Source: VRUE01 sp963708115
Lineage (GTDB): Bacteria; Actinomycetota; Thermoleophilia; Solirubrobacterales; 70-9
Reading direction: 5' to 3'
NCBI GenBank assembly: GCA_963708115.1
Contig: CAVPRX010000001.1
Span: 1,178,001-1,242,000, forward strand
DNA length: 64,000 nt
The notes under the pieces were generated by a model. It saw only the letters and a list, made by a program, of their open reading frames with translations. It did no database searches and was not told the DNA's origin. This document shows positions 44,085-54,500 of this stretch, in pieces. Both the position numbers and the translations under genes were made by a program. How positions within the stretch are numbered: position 1 is the first letter of the stretch; each line of letters starts with the position of its first letter.

Positions 44085-47000
44085 TTGGCACCTCCGTGGT
44101 TGCGCTTGGCTTTGCGGTGCTTTCCGAAGTGGCGCTTGACGCACCTGCCGTGCTTCTTGACCCTGCCTTTGCGGCACTTGGGCGTCCCTTCGCCGAGGTT
44201 GCCGCCGCCGTGCACGCTCGCGGAGGCAGGCGTCGGGTCCTCAGGCGTCGCGGCCGCGGGCAGACAGACTTCCCCCTGGCACTCCTCCGGCGGGGTGCGG
44301 AATGGGATGCCGCCGTCTTCGCGGGCGACGTAGAGGTCGAGCAACTGGTCTTTGTCGGCCGGGACGAGCTGGTCGCGACTGGTGAAGAAGACGTTCTTGG
44401 CGCTTTCGTCGATCGCGAGGAAGTTGGAGTCCACGCCAGAGCGCCCGGCGGAGATCAGCGAGAGGCAGCCGCCTTCGCGCACGCAGGTACCCACCCCTTT
44501 GGGCTCGTACTGGTAGACGTCTTCGACCCGTTTGTTGGTGTCGAGCGGGCTGAGCGAGTCCTGGCTGTCGAAGTAGAGGCGGCCGGCATCCGTCAGGTAG
44601 CGCGCCTGACGGCTGGGACCGCCGAAACGACGAAGATGGCTGGCGCCCAGCGGCGGAGTGCCGCTGGGGCTGCAGGATGCACAGCTCAGATCGCCCGTCA
44701 GCGAGTCATAGAGGAAGACCTCGGTGCAGGGGACGCTGAAGATTTCGTGAGTGGTGTTATTGCGCTGGCAAGGACCTGTGTTGTCAAAGCCGCTCAGCCG
44801 CGCGACGGACTGGAAGGCGAGCCAACGCCCGGTCGGGCTCGCCTCGGCGGAGCGCTGCACGGCCCGGGTCGCCCAATCCGCGGCTGCGTTCTCGACGGAC
44901 ACAGTAAGGCCAGGTTCATTGTCCCGGGGCGAAAGAGTGGCAATGAAGGCGACGGCACCCGCGTGCCAGGCGTAGAGGTTGTCCTTGCCGGGCTGGGCTT
45001 TGGCGCCATGGCTGTTTTCTTCTTCGCCGCTGAGCACCGCGGTGTCGACGAAGTAGACATGCGAGAGGTCTTCGCTGTAGCCGGCGACGCCCTCAAAGCC
45101 GCCTTTGCCCGCGGTCAGATCCTCGCATGCTTCGCTCTGGAGCATATAGAGGCAACCGTCGTCGAGCAGGACCCGGGAGCCGTCGGCCGAGCCGGCGAGG
45201 AAGACGCCGGGGTCTTCGATCTTGCGCGTTTCTGAGCCGTCGATCCGCACGTAGAGCTGGCCGGCTTTCGAGCTCCAGAAGGCGTGTGAGCCGTCAGCGG
45301 AGATCGCCTGGGCTCCCGGGCTGCCGAAGGCGGCGTCGGGGATCGTTTCGGCGTTGCCCGGTGCAATGTTGACCAGGCGCAGCTGCCCTGCCGACCATTC
45401 ATAGAGGTTGACTTTCGCTTCTTCGCCGCCTTCGGCATCGGGGGTGAGGGCGTCGTTGGCGGCGAAGAAGATCCGCGAGAGGTCGGTAGAGGCGCCGGCG
45501 TAGGTGAGCCTCAGTTCGGCGGAGCTCGCGCCTGGTGGGCGGTTTGGCGGCGCTTCGCTCAGCAGCGTGGTGAGGGACAGCGGGTCGAGGGTCGGCTGGC
45601 GGTAGAGGTCGGAGTATCCGGCCGGGGCCTCGGTGGTCAGGGCGAGGTTGCGCTGTTCGAGCAGGCCCTGGGTAAGGCTGGTGTCGAAGGCGAGGTAGCC
45701 GCCGCCGCTGCCCTTGCTGGTCAGCGCCCGTGGCGTCAGGTTGGTGCTCTGCCAGCCCGTGGGGCTGCGGCGGGCGAGGTACTCGTTTTCGTTCAGGCCG
45801 CCTTCGCTGAAGGAGAAGGGCGTGCCCTCGTAGACGAGGGCTTCCCCGTCGGGGCTGCTCTGCCTGGGGAACTGGGTGAAGGTGATGCCCGGCTTGCATT
45901 CGGACTGGCTGCAGCTGCTGCGCGTGGGTTCGGTGGGCAGCACCTGGCCGCCGTGCTTCTCGGGCGGGGAGACGAGCTCATAGGCGCGGTGGTCGGGCAG
46001 CTCAGCGCCGTCAAGGGGGAAGGTGCGGAAGCTCTTCGTCGCTCCCTCCCCCTCACAGACTTTGGCTTCATCGCTCGTAGAGCAATGGCTGGTGGCGATC
46101 GCGCGGTAGTGGTATCCGGTGTCTGGGGAGAGGCCGGCGATCGTATCGGCGACGGGGAGAAATTCGGAGCCTTCCAAGAGCCCGCCGCCCAGCGGCACTT
46201 CGGCGGCGCCTTTGGCAAAGCCGTCGCCACCATCGTGCTGACCTTTGACGCTCGCCGTCGCCGCGCCTCCGCTGAGGGCGGTGCCATCGGCTTGGAGCAG
46301 AGGGGCGTCGGTGTTCTCAAGCGCCCCGGTGAACAGAATCTCATAGGGACTGGACCCCGCTTCGTCGCCCGGCCCGCCGCTTACCTGGACGCCTTCGGGG
46401 CCGATCGTGGCGAGTCCTTCGAGTGCTTCCTGCACCTGGGCGGCTGGGGCATTGGCGGGGAGGCCGGCGTGGATGAGGACGCCGGTGCCTGAGGCGGTTG
46501 CGGGGTTGGAGAGGGTCAGTTTGCCCGCCTCGATCGCCGTGATCGTCGTGCCCGCCGGGATGCCGGTGCCCTCGACCCGCTCGTCGATCGCCAGCGGGTA
46601 GGGGCCCGGGTAGGAGATCGCGATACTGGCACCGGGTTTCGTCACCGTGCTTGAGATCGTCAATTTGCCCGCGCCCACAGAGGTGACTTTGCTGCCCGAG
46701 GGGATGCCTTCGCCTTCGATCGCCTGGCCGACTTCGAAGCTGCCGATGCCGGAGGCAACCGAGGTCAAGGTGGTCGAGCCGGCGTGCAGAGGGACACCGG
46801 TGGCGGGACCGCTGGCGGGCTTGGAGAGGGTCAGTTCGCCCGCTTTGACGGCCGTGATCGTAGTGTTGGGCGGGATGCCGGCGCTTTCGATCGCCTGACC
46901 GATTTCGAAGCTGCCTTCGCTGGTGAGAAGCGAGGTGAGCGCCGTGGTGCCGCTTCGCAACAAGGTGTGGGCGACCGATTTGGTCGCCGCGGCGGAGATC

Positions 47001-48724
47001 GTCAGCTCCTCAAACGAGCCTTCGGGTTTGACCGCAGCGATCGTGGTGCCCGCAGGGATCCCTTCCCCGTTGATCGTCTGGCCGACTGCGAAGCTGCCAA
47101 CTTCGGGGGTGACTCCGGTTACCGTCGCCAAGCCCGAACTGACCGTGCCTTTCCCGCTGGCGCCGTTCAGGTCCCCCGTGCCTTTGGCCGCGCTTAGCGT
47201 GGCCGTACCGGTTGCGGTGCGAAGGCCGGTGGCGACTTTCGAACCCGCGCTGAGCGTAGCCGTGGCTGGCCCACCGAACCGCTTGCCTTCGAAGCCGAGG
47301 CCGAAGACACCGCCGGTTGCGCTGACTGTCAGCGACTGGCGCTCATCGGGTTCGTTCGCCTGATAGGTGGCGTCGTCGAGGTACTGGAAGCCGTAGCGGC
47401 TGGGGGTGCCTTCGGGGTTGACCTTGGCTTCCAGGCGGGCCGAGGTCGAGTCCACACCGGTGACCGACTCCGCCGAGACGCTCGGCGCGTTTTCTTCTGC
47501 CGGGGCGAAGATGTAGCCGAGCGAGCTCTGGCCTGGTTCGCCGCCAGAGCCGGACTGCGCCCCCGAGGCGCCGCCGTAGAGCACTCCCGCCGAGCGCCCC
47601 GGGCCGAACTGCCGCGTCGGGTCGAACGCCAACCCGTAGAGATAGTCCCTCTCCGGCGCCACTTTGAACGCCTCAAGTTCGCTGAATTTGCCTTCGTTGC
47701 AGGCGCTGAGGCGATGCACCTTCTTGTCCTTAGAGGTGTAGAAGAAGACTTCGCCCGTTTCGGGGTTGACCGTCTGGGCGATGATGCCGCCTTTTTTGAA
47801 TTTGAACTGACACACCGGGACCGAGGACGATTTGGCCAGTTCGTACTTTTCGACGGTTTCTTCCGTCGCCGTGTAGATGTTGCCGGCAGCGTCGGTGACT
47901 GGTTTCGTCGGGTATTCAGTCGTGTTGATCGGCCCCGCCCCGATGTCTTTGCTCTGCCCCGCGTATTCGTATTCGGTGTAGTCGCCGGGGGTTTTCGGCT
48001 TGAACACCATCAGGCGGTGGTAGAAGTTGTCTGGGGCAAAGGCTCTGGTGTCAAAAATGTAGACTTCGCCCACCGCGTTCACCGCCATGTTGCCCACGCC
48101 TGGTGATTCGTGGATTTTCGCCGGACTTGCGGCGATCGTTTCGCCTGCGGCGGCCGCCTCGCCGAAGCGCGTGATCGCTTCCGAGCCATCAGGGGTGTAG
48201 ACGGTGACCCGAAGGTTTTTGGCACCCAGGGACGCCCCGTCGAACACGTAGACATTCCCAGTCGTCTGGTCGATGTCGACGTCGATTTTTTTGGGTAAGT
48301 CATTCGCGGTTGGGGCGCAGTGTGGATAGGTGGGATCGCCGTCAGGACCGCAGCGTTCGTACGGGGGCTTACCTTCAGATTCGTTTATTTCTTCTCGTTC
48401 CTTGCGTTGGACCATCCAGGCCTCGCTGAAGCTCCCGTCGGGGTTGTAGCGGGCTACGCGGAGATCTTCCGCCCAGGTCGCCGCGTAGATCGTCCCCGCC
48501 GGCACCCCACCGGCCCCGGTGTAGTTGACCGCCATGCCACCGATACCAGCGAGCTGCACGTCTTCGCTGAATTTTTCTTCGGCGACGGGAGTTGCGCTGC
48601 CGGCGAAGGTGCCTACCTGCTCGAAGGCAGAGGCCGGGGTAGCCGCGAGGAGGCCGAGTGCGAGGATCGCCGTGAGAAGCGCGCCGATGCGCGCCCGTGG
48701 TGAGTCGGTACCCGTACCCCTCAT
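44081..48724 (-). CDS. Module protein B1: secreted double-propeller protein with insert
   Basis: The 1547-residue product has a signal peptide (about 1-33). An N-terminal NHL/SMP-30-like propeller (about 34-400) starts with FEQVGTFAGSATPV and has the motif GMAVNYTGAGGVPAGTIYAA. An Fn3-like domain follows, then an insert absent from B2 and B3 (about 460-845) made of GIPAGTTI-type repeats. After RAYELVSPPEKHGGQV a second, TolB/WD40-like propeller begins (about 930-1480), with units such as SEDLSHVYFVDTAVLSGEEE. The last 30 residues are rich in Lys, Arg and His (HFGKHRKAKRNHGGAK). The ATG at 48724 overlaps the A2 stop (ATGA), and its stop overlaps A1. No enzyme motif is seen. Confidence 0.75.
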   Translation of the reverse strand: MRGTGTDSPRARIGALLTAILALGLLAATPASAFEQVGTFAGSATPVAEEKFSEDVQLAGIGGMAVNYTGAGGVPAGTIYAATWAEDLRVARYNPDGSFSEAWMVQRKEREEINESEGKPPYERCGPDGDPTYPHCAPTANDLPKKIDVDIDQTTGNVYVFDGASLGAKNLRVTVYTPDGSEAITRFGEAAAAGETIAASPAKIHESPGVGNMAVNAVGEVYIFDTRAFAPDNFYHRLMVFKPKTPGDYTEYEYAGQSKDIGAGPINTTEYPTKPVTDAAGNIYTATEETVEKYELAKSSSVPVCQFKFKKGGIIAQTVNPETGEVFFYTSKDKKVHRLSACNEGKFSELEAFKVAPERDYLYGLAFDPTRQFGPGRSAGVLYGGASGAQSGSGGEPGQSSLGYIFAPAEENAPSVSAESVTGVDSTSARLEAKVNPEGTPSRYGFQYLDDATYQANEPDERQSLTVSATGGVFGLGFEGKRFGGPATATLSAGSKVATGLRTATGTATLSAAKGTGDLNGASGKGTVSSGLATVTGVTPEVGSFAVGQTINGEGIPAGTTIAAVKPEGSFEELTISAAATKSVAHTLLRSGTTALTSLLTSEGSFEIGQAIESAGIPPNTTITAVKAGELTLSKPASGPATGVPLHAGSTTLTSVASGIGSFEVGQAIEGEGIPSGSKVTSVGAGKLTISSTVTKPGASIAISYPGPYPLAIDERVEGTGIPAGTTITAIEAGKLTLSNPATASGTGVLIHAGLPANAPAAQVQEALEGLATIGPEGVQVSGGPGDEAGSSPYEILFTGALENTDAPLLQADGTALSGGAATASVKGQHDGGDGFAKGAAEVPLGGGLLEGSEFLPVADTIAGLSPDTGYHYRAIATSHCSTSDEAKVCEGEGATKSFRTFPLDGAELPDHRAYELVSPPEKHGGQVLPTEPTRSSCSQSECKPGITFTQFPRQSSPDGEALVYEGTPFSFSEGGLNENEYLARRSPTGWQSTNLTPRALTSKGSGGGYLAFDTSLTQGLLEQRNLALTTEAPAGYSDLYRQPTLDPLSLTTLLSEAPPNRPPGASSAELRLTYAGASTDLSRIFFAANDALTPDAEGGEEAKVNLYEWSAGQLRLVNIAPGNAETIPDAAFGSPGAQAISADGSHAFWSSKAGQLYVRIDGSETRKIEDPGVFLAGSADGSRVLLDDGCLYMLQSEACEDLTAGKGGFEGVAGYSEDLSHVYFVDTAVLSGEEENSHGAKAQPGKDNLYAWHAGAVAFIATLSPRDNEPGLTVSVENAAADWATRAVQRSAEASPTGRWLAFQSVARLSGFDNTGPCQRNNTTHEIFSVPCTEVFLYDSLTGDLSCASCSPSGTPPLGASHLRRFGGPSRQARYLTDAGRLYFDSQDSLSPLDTNKRVEDVYQYEPKGVGTCVREGGCLSLISAGRSGVDSNFLAIDESAKNVFFTSRDQLVPADKDQLLDLYVAREDGGIPFRTPPEECQGEVCLPAAATPEDPTPASASVHGGGNLGEGTPKCRKGRVKKHGRCVKRHFGKHRKAKRNHGGAK
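46480..47330. repeat. Protein-coding repeats of the B1 insert
   Basis: Four imperfect repeats of about 57 codons encode GEGIPAGTTIAAV, SAGIPPNTTITAV, GEGIPSGSKVTSV and GTGIPAGTTITAI, each preceded by GSFxVGQ-like and followed by LTLS-like segments. They occur in B1 only. Confidence 0.75.
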
Positions 48725-51516
48725 CGCTGCCCTCTATGCGTCTTGTGTTTTTTGTGCTTCGCCTTGCCACAACCACTCGCCCCGACAACCGGCCCGATAG
48801 CGCTCCGGCGGCCGTTGTGCCCCTCAAAGCGCGCGTCGGCCTTGTGGGTGGCGGCGCACAGGTCGGTCGAGTTGACGATCAGGCCCTTGGCGCCACCCTG
48901 CATGTCGACCACGACCTTGGTGATCGGGGCGTCGGGCAGCTCGGTGAAGGTGGCCCTGATCCCACCGTTCTTGGAGTCGATGCGGGCGACCGCTTCGACG
49001 TCGACGATGCCGTGCAAGGAGGCGACGAAGTCGGGCAGGTTGTGGTTGGAGGAGCGGAGGTAGACCGGGCCTTCGAGCGGTTCGTCGAGCAGCGGCGTGA
49101 TCGCCCTTGCCTTGCCGTAGACCGACTTGGCCGGGCAGCCCGCTCCGTTGCCTCCGTTTGCCGCGTACTGCACCCTGGTGCAGATCGTCCTTATGTGGGC
49201 CTGGTCGAGGAAGGCCGAACGGGGCAGGCGCAAGACCAGCCCCTTGAGGTTGGCATCGCCCTTTCTGGGCTTGTAGGTGCCTTTGAGGGCCGGGTGGCCG
49301 CCGCGTTTGGTGCCGCCCTTGAGTGCCAGGGCGAGCTTCGGCTTGAAGCCGAGGCTTGCGCAGTCGGCGGCCTGGAAGCGGGCGCTCAGGGCGAAGGGCG
49401 AATCGTCGATGACGCTGAAGACGTCAGAGCCCCCGCCCCAGGCCGTCGCCTTGGTCGCAAGCGGAGCGCACGAGGTCGGGTTGAAGGTCCAGCCGGGGCG
49501 GTCGATGTGGACGCGGATGTCGCGGACTTTCAGCGGGATGCCTTTGAGGATGTGGGGGATCGGGTCCGATGCGGAGCCGTCGACTTCTGCCTGGCCGCTG
49601 CGCGGGTTGAAGCGCAGGGCGATCCGCACGACGATCGTGCCGACGTCAAAGGGCCCGGCGACTCCGGGGACCACGGCGACAACCGAGAGTGGTGCCCCGT
49701 GGTAGGGGCCGGCGAGATAGACCGTGCCGGGGACGTAGAGCAAGACCGAGCCGACGCCGGCTCCGGTCTGGGTGTGGCCGATCACAGAGGAGGCCGGACA
49801 GGAGGGGCTGGTGAGCTCTTCGGCTCCACCGTGTGGCCCGGTCCTTCCTTGGGCCTGGGCGATCTGGGCGTCTGAGCATCTGCCTACCCCCGCCAGGGAG
49901 GCGAGCAGTCCCGGCGGCAGGGTGGTCGAGAACTTGGTCAGGTCCTGGTCGCCGTCCTTGCGGGTCAGGCGCATATCGAGGGGCGAGTGGGCACCGGCGG
50001 CGTTTGAGAGCGTGCCCGCTTCAAAGCCCGGGGTAAACGGAGGCGTGCCGCCGGTGGGGCAGGCGCCGGCGTCCACGCCGCGCTCGATATTGAACGGTGC
50101 GGTGGCAGTGTGGGGGTGGGTGGGGTCTGAGAAGGGGTAGAGCTTGGCGGTGGTGGTGTATCCCCCGCAGGCCGGTGGGGAGACCAGGGGTGCCCGGCCG
50201 CCTTCTCTGAAGTGCAGCGTGACGTCTGAGTAGGGCAGCGGCGGGAGGTCCTCGAAGGTGGTGACGAGTTGCCCGGTCTTTGGATCGGGCTCGACTTTGC
50301 CGGCCTGCTTGACGATCACGCCGCGCTCGGGCGCTCTTGCGACCAGGTAGAGGGCGATCAGGTTGCCCGATGGGTTTGCATAGGGCGCCGCCAGGTAGAG
50401 GGCGCCTTCGACCGGTTCTGCGAGCAGCGGGGTGTGGATCAGGAGCGAGCCGAGCTTGGAAGCCTGCGGGCAGCCCTGCCCGGGGCCGGTACCGACCTGC
50501 TCGGCCTTGTATTGGGCTTCTGAGCAGGTGACGATCCCTTCGGCGGCGGAGGGGTTCAGGGTGATGCCCTCCGGCAGGGTCACTTCGATCTTTTCGGGCT
50601 CGGTTTCGGTCAGGCTTTTGCGCTCGAGCAGGCCCTGGTTGGGCAGCTTCAGTTCGAAGTCGAGGCCGCTGCCGTTCTCGGCCAGGCGGGTGGTCGGCGC
50701 GGCGGCGATCGCCGGCGCGAAGGGCACCGACTCACAGCCCGACATCGCCACCGGGTGCCCCCCCGCATCAACAGTGGGGGCGATCAGTTCGGCAAAGACG
50801 CCCGGGGCCAGGACGGAGTCGGCGCGCAGCACGGTCTCAAGCGGCGTGCGGCACTGGGCGGGAAGGGTGATGTAGGGGGTCAGGGCGGCGTCGGAGTCGC
50901 CCCCTTCCAGGGCGGAGCCGCGTTCTGGGTCATGGGCGGGGTCGGCGGGGGTGCCCCAGATCGTCTCGGTGACCGAGATGACGCCGAGCGGCAGGTCGGG
51001 GGCGACGACGCCGACGCGGTAGCCGTCTTCTGATTTCAGCGTCGCGTACTGGATCGAGATCAGCCCGGTGGCACCGCCGACGAAACCGAACTGCGCGGCG
51101 AAGCCCCTGGCGGGCACGACGTTGTAGAGGGGGCCTTTGATCTCGCCGAAGCCAGGCAGGATCGCGCGCAGGACGCCGATCTGGGTATTGACCGAGCAGA
51201 CGGGGGTGGCGCCTTCGAACTCCTGGTGGGGACAGGCGGGCACCGCCTGGGGGTTGCCGAAGAAGCCGGGGGGCAGATCGGCGCGGGCGCTGCGCATGTC
51301 CCCGCCTTCGCCTTTGCCTTCGGCGTCGGTCTTGAGATCGACGTGGACGACATAGGAGTAGGGGTGGGAGCCGGCCTGGGTGTCGATCGTGCCGTCTTTG
51401 TTGAAGGGGGTGACCGAGGCGGTCTCGGGGACGAAGCCGAAGCCGGCCTGGGCGGCTGAGGGGGCCGCCAGGGTGGCGAGGGCCAGGGTGGCGAGGATTG
51501 CGGCGCGGCGGATCAC
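48721..51516 (-). CDS. Module protein A2: secreted four-repeat protein
   Basis: The 931-residue product is a homologue of A1 and A3 in the same order of units. The GTG at 51516 overlaps the B2 stop. Signal peptide, first unit (ARADLPPGFFGNPQAVP), unit 2 (VTLPEGITLNPSAAEGIV), unit 3 and unit 4 (LRLPRSAFLDQAHIRTIC) are clear. The C-terminal tail is GCGKAKHKKHKTHRGQR. The last 1000 bp match A1 almost base for base, while the N-terminal third differs strongly, so exchange between copies is likely. Confidence 0.7.
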   Translation of the reverse strand: MIRRAAILATLALATLAAPSAAQAGFGFVPETASVTPFNKDGTIDTQAGSHPYSYVVHVDLKTDAEGKGEGGDMRSARADLPPGFFGNPQAVPACPHQEFEGATPVCSVNTQIGVLRAILPGFGEIKGPLYNVVPARGFAAQFGFVGGATGLISIQYATLKSEDGYRVGVVAPDLPLGVISVTETIWGTPADPAHDPERGSALEGGDSDAALTPYITLPAQCRTPLETVLRADSVLAPGVFAELIAPTVDAGGHPVAMSGCESVPFAPAIAAAPTTRLAENGSGLDFELKLPNQGLLERKSLTETEPEKIEVTLPEGITLNPSAAEGIVTCSEAQYKAEQVGTGPGQGCPQASKLGSLLIHTPLLAEPVEGALYLAAPYANPSGNLIALYLVARAPERGVIVKQAGKVEPDPKTGQLVTTFEDLPPLPYSDVTLHFREGGRAPLVSPPACGGYTTTAKLYPFSDPTHPHTATAPFNIERGVDAGACPTGGTPPFTPGFEAGTLSNAAGAHSPLDMRLTRKDGDQDLTKFSTTLPPGLLASLAGVGRCSDAQIAQAQGRTGPHGGAEELTSPSCPASSVIGHTQTGAGVGSVLLYVPGTVYLAGPYHGAPLSVVAVVPGVAGPFDVGTIVVRIALRFNPRSGQAEVDGSASDPIPHILKGIPLKVRDIRVHIDRPGWTFNPTSCAPLATKATAWGGGSDVFSVIDDSPFALSARFQAADCASLGFKPKLALALKGGTKRGGHPALKGTYKPRKGDANLKGLVLRLPRSAFLDQAHIRTICTRVQYAANGGNGAGCPAKSVYGKARAITPLLDEPLEGPVYLRSSNHNLPDFVASLHGIVDVEAVARIDSKNGGIRATFTELPDAPITKVVVDMQGGAKGLIVNSTDLCAATHKADARFEGHNGRRSAIGPVVGASGCGKAKHKKHKTHRGQR

Positions 51517-54500
51517 TTTGAGCCTCCGTGGTTGCGGTGGGCTTTCCTTTGCTTGTGGGCGTGGCGCTTGTGCCTGTGCTTCTTCTTCTTGTGCTTCTTT
51601 TCGCCCACGTTGCCGTCACCCCTGAAGCTCGTCGAGCCGGGCGTCGGGTTCTCTGGCGGGGAGACCGCGGGCAGGCAGGCTTCCCCCTGGCACTCGGCGG
51701 GAGCGCCCTGGGTCGGGAAGCCGCCGCCTTCGCGGGCGTCATAGAGGTCGATCAGCTCGTCCTTGTCGGTGCCGACCAATTTGTCGCGGGTGGTGAAGAA
51801 GACGTTCTTGCCCGAGGGGTCGGCGGCGAGGAAGTTGGAGTCCACGCCCGAGCGCCCGGCGGAGATCAGCGACACGCAGCCCGCCGCCCGTTCGCAGCTG
51901 CCGACCCCGCCGGGCTCGAACTCATAGACGTCTTCGACCCGCCCGTTGGTGTCGGCGGGGCTGAGCGAGTCGGAGCTGTCGAAGAAGAGGCGCCCGGAGT
52001 CGGTCAGGTAGTGGGGCTGGGGCAGCGCGGCGTTGCCGCCGGCGAGCTGGCGCAGGACGCTGTCGCCTGCCGGCGCGGCGCCGCTGGGAGTGCAGGAGGC
52101 GCAGCGCAGCTCGCCCGTGGAGGCCTGGTAGAGGAAGATCTCCGCGCAGGGGCCCGGTTTGTAGTTTTCGGTGCCCGAGGGGACTATGCAGGGACCGGTG
52201 TTGTCGAAGCCCGTCAGCCGGGCCTTGGAGGAGAAGGCGAGCCAGCCACCGCCGGGGCTGGCCTCGGCGGTGCGCCGGAGCGGCGAATACGCCCAGTCCC
52301 ACCCGGTCGCGGTGAACGCATTGTCCGCGGGAAGCAGGGTGGCGATGAAGGTCGGGGCGCCACCCGCCCAGGCGTAGAGGTTGTGTTTGCCCGCCTGGGC
52401 TTTGTCGCCGTGGCCGTTTTCTTCTTCGCCCGTGAGCACGGCACTGTCGACGAAGTAGATGTGGGAGAGGTCGTCGCTCTGTCCCGCGATGCCCTCGAAG
52501 CCGCCTTTGCCCTGCGTGAGGTCCAGGCATGCTTCGGCGGCGAGGTCATAGAGGCAGCCGTCTGAGAGCAGCACCTTCGAGCCGTCGCGCGAAGCGGTGA
52601 GGAATTTGCCGGCGTGGTCGGTGAGCTCGCGGGTGACTTCGCCGCCTTCGCGGACGTAGGCCTGACCGGCTTCGTCGCTCCAAAAGACGCGCCGGCCGTC
52701 TTGGGAGATCGAGTTGGCGGTGGCTTCATCGGAGGTGCCCGGGCTACCGCCTTTCAGCAGCACTCCCGAGCCGAAGACCGCGCCGGGAGCCGTCGTGGTG
52801 TTGCCGGGGAAGACGTTGACCAGGCGCAGGGCGCCACCCGACCATTCATAGAGGTTGCGCCTGTTCAGCCCACCGTCGAGCGCCGCTGGTGCGGAGGGGG
52901 TTTCTTCGCTCAGCGCGTCGTTGGCGCTGAAGAAGATCCGGCTGAAGTCCGCCGAGGCGCCGGCGAAGGAGAGGCGCAGGCCGTCGGAGGTGCTGTTTGG
53001 AAGGCGGTTGGGAGGCGGCTGGCTCAGCAGGCGGTCGAGCGTGGCCGGATCGGCGCTCGGCTGGCGGTAGAGGTTGCCGAAGCCCTGCGGTCCTTCGGCG
53101 GTGAGCGGGAAACCGTCCTGTGCGAGCACGCCTTCGCTGAGGTCGGCCTTGAAGCCCAAAAAGCCGCCGACGGCTTTGCTCTGCAGGCGCGCCGGGGTCA
53201 GGTTGGTGCTCTGCCAGCCCGCCGCGGTGCGGCGGGCGATGTACTCGTTTTCGATCACCGCGCCGACCTCGAAGGAGAAGGGGTTGCCCTCATAGACGAT
53301 CGCATCGCCGCTCGGGGCGCTCTGCATCGGGAAGTGGTTGAAGGTAGAGCCCGGCTTGCATTCGGCGCCGGCGGGCAGGCAGCTGCTGGGGCCGGGATCG
53401 GCGGGGAAGACCTGGCCGCCGTTCTTCTCGGCCGGGGAAACGAGCTCATAAGCGCGGTTGTCGGGCAGGCCCGGGCCGCCGAGGGGGTAGGTGCGGAAGG
53501 TCTTCTCCGCGCCGGTGCTCACGCACTCTTCGGCGGGTTTGGCGGGACGGCAGTGGCTGACCGCGACGAGGCGGTAGCGGTAGAGCGTGTCGGGCGAAAG
53601 GCCGCCGACCGCATCGCCGACCGGGAGCGTTTTGGCGCCTTCGATCGGCCCTCCACCCACCGGCGCTTCGCCGGCGCCGGCGAAGCGGTCGGCCGGTTCG
53701 TTTGCCTGATAGGCGGTGTCTGAGATGTATTGGAAGGAGTAGCGGCTGGGGATGCCTTTCGGGTTCACTTCCCCTTCCAGGCGGGCCGAGGTCTGGGTCA
53801 CCATCGAGACCGCCTCCGCCACCACTTCGGGCGGCGATTCGTTGCCCGGGGCGAAGACGTAGCCGAGCGAGCTCTGACCGGGTTCGCCGGGGCCGCCGGT
53901 GCCAAAGCCCGGAGTCGGACCGGGGGCTCCCCCGTAGAGCACACCGGATGGGCGCCCCACCTCGAACGTCCGGTCGGGGTCAAACGTCAACGCATAGATG
54001 TGGGCCCTTTCCGGAGTCCGCACGAACGACTCCACTTCGGTGAATTCGCCTTCTTCGCAGGGACTGAGCCGGTGGACGCGCTGGTCCTTATAGACGTAGA
54101 AGAAGACTTCGCCGGTTTTGGGGTTGACAGTCATCGAGGTGATGCCGCCTTTTTTGACTTTGAACTCGCACAGGGGTGGGTCGGCCGGATGGGCCGGGTC
54201 GAGCTCCTGGACGAAGTCTTCACCGGCCACATAGACCTTGCCGGCCGCATCGACGACCGGCATCCCCGGATATTTCGTCGTGAAGATGAACCCCGCCGCG
54301 ATGTCTTTGCTCTGCCCGGCGTATTCGTATTCGGTGTAATCGCCGGGGGTTTTCGGCTTGAACACCATCAGCCGGTGGTAGAAGTTGTCTGGGTCGTTGA
54401 CATCGAAGACGTAGACTTCCCCGGCCGCGTTGACCGCGATCTGGCCCCCTCCGGTCGCGCCGCGGTGGATCTTCCCCGGACTTGCTTCCGTGGGTTCCTC

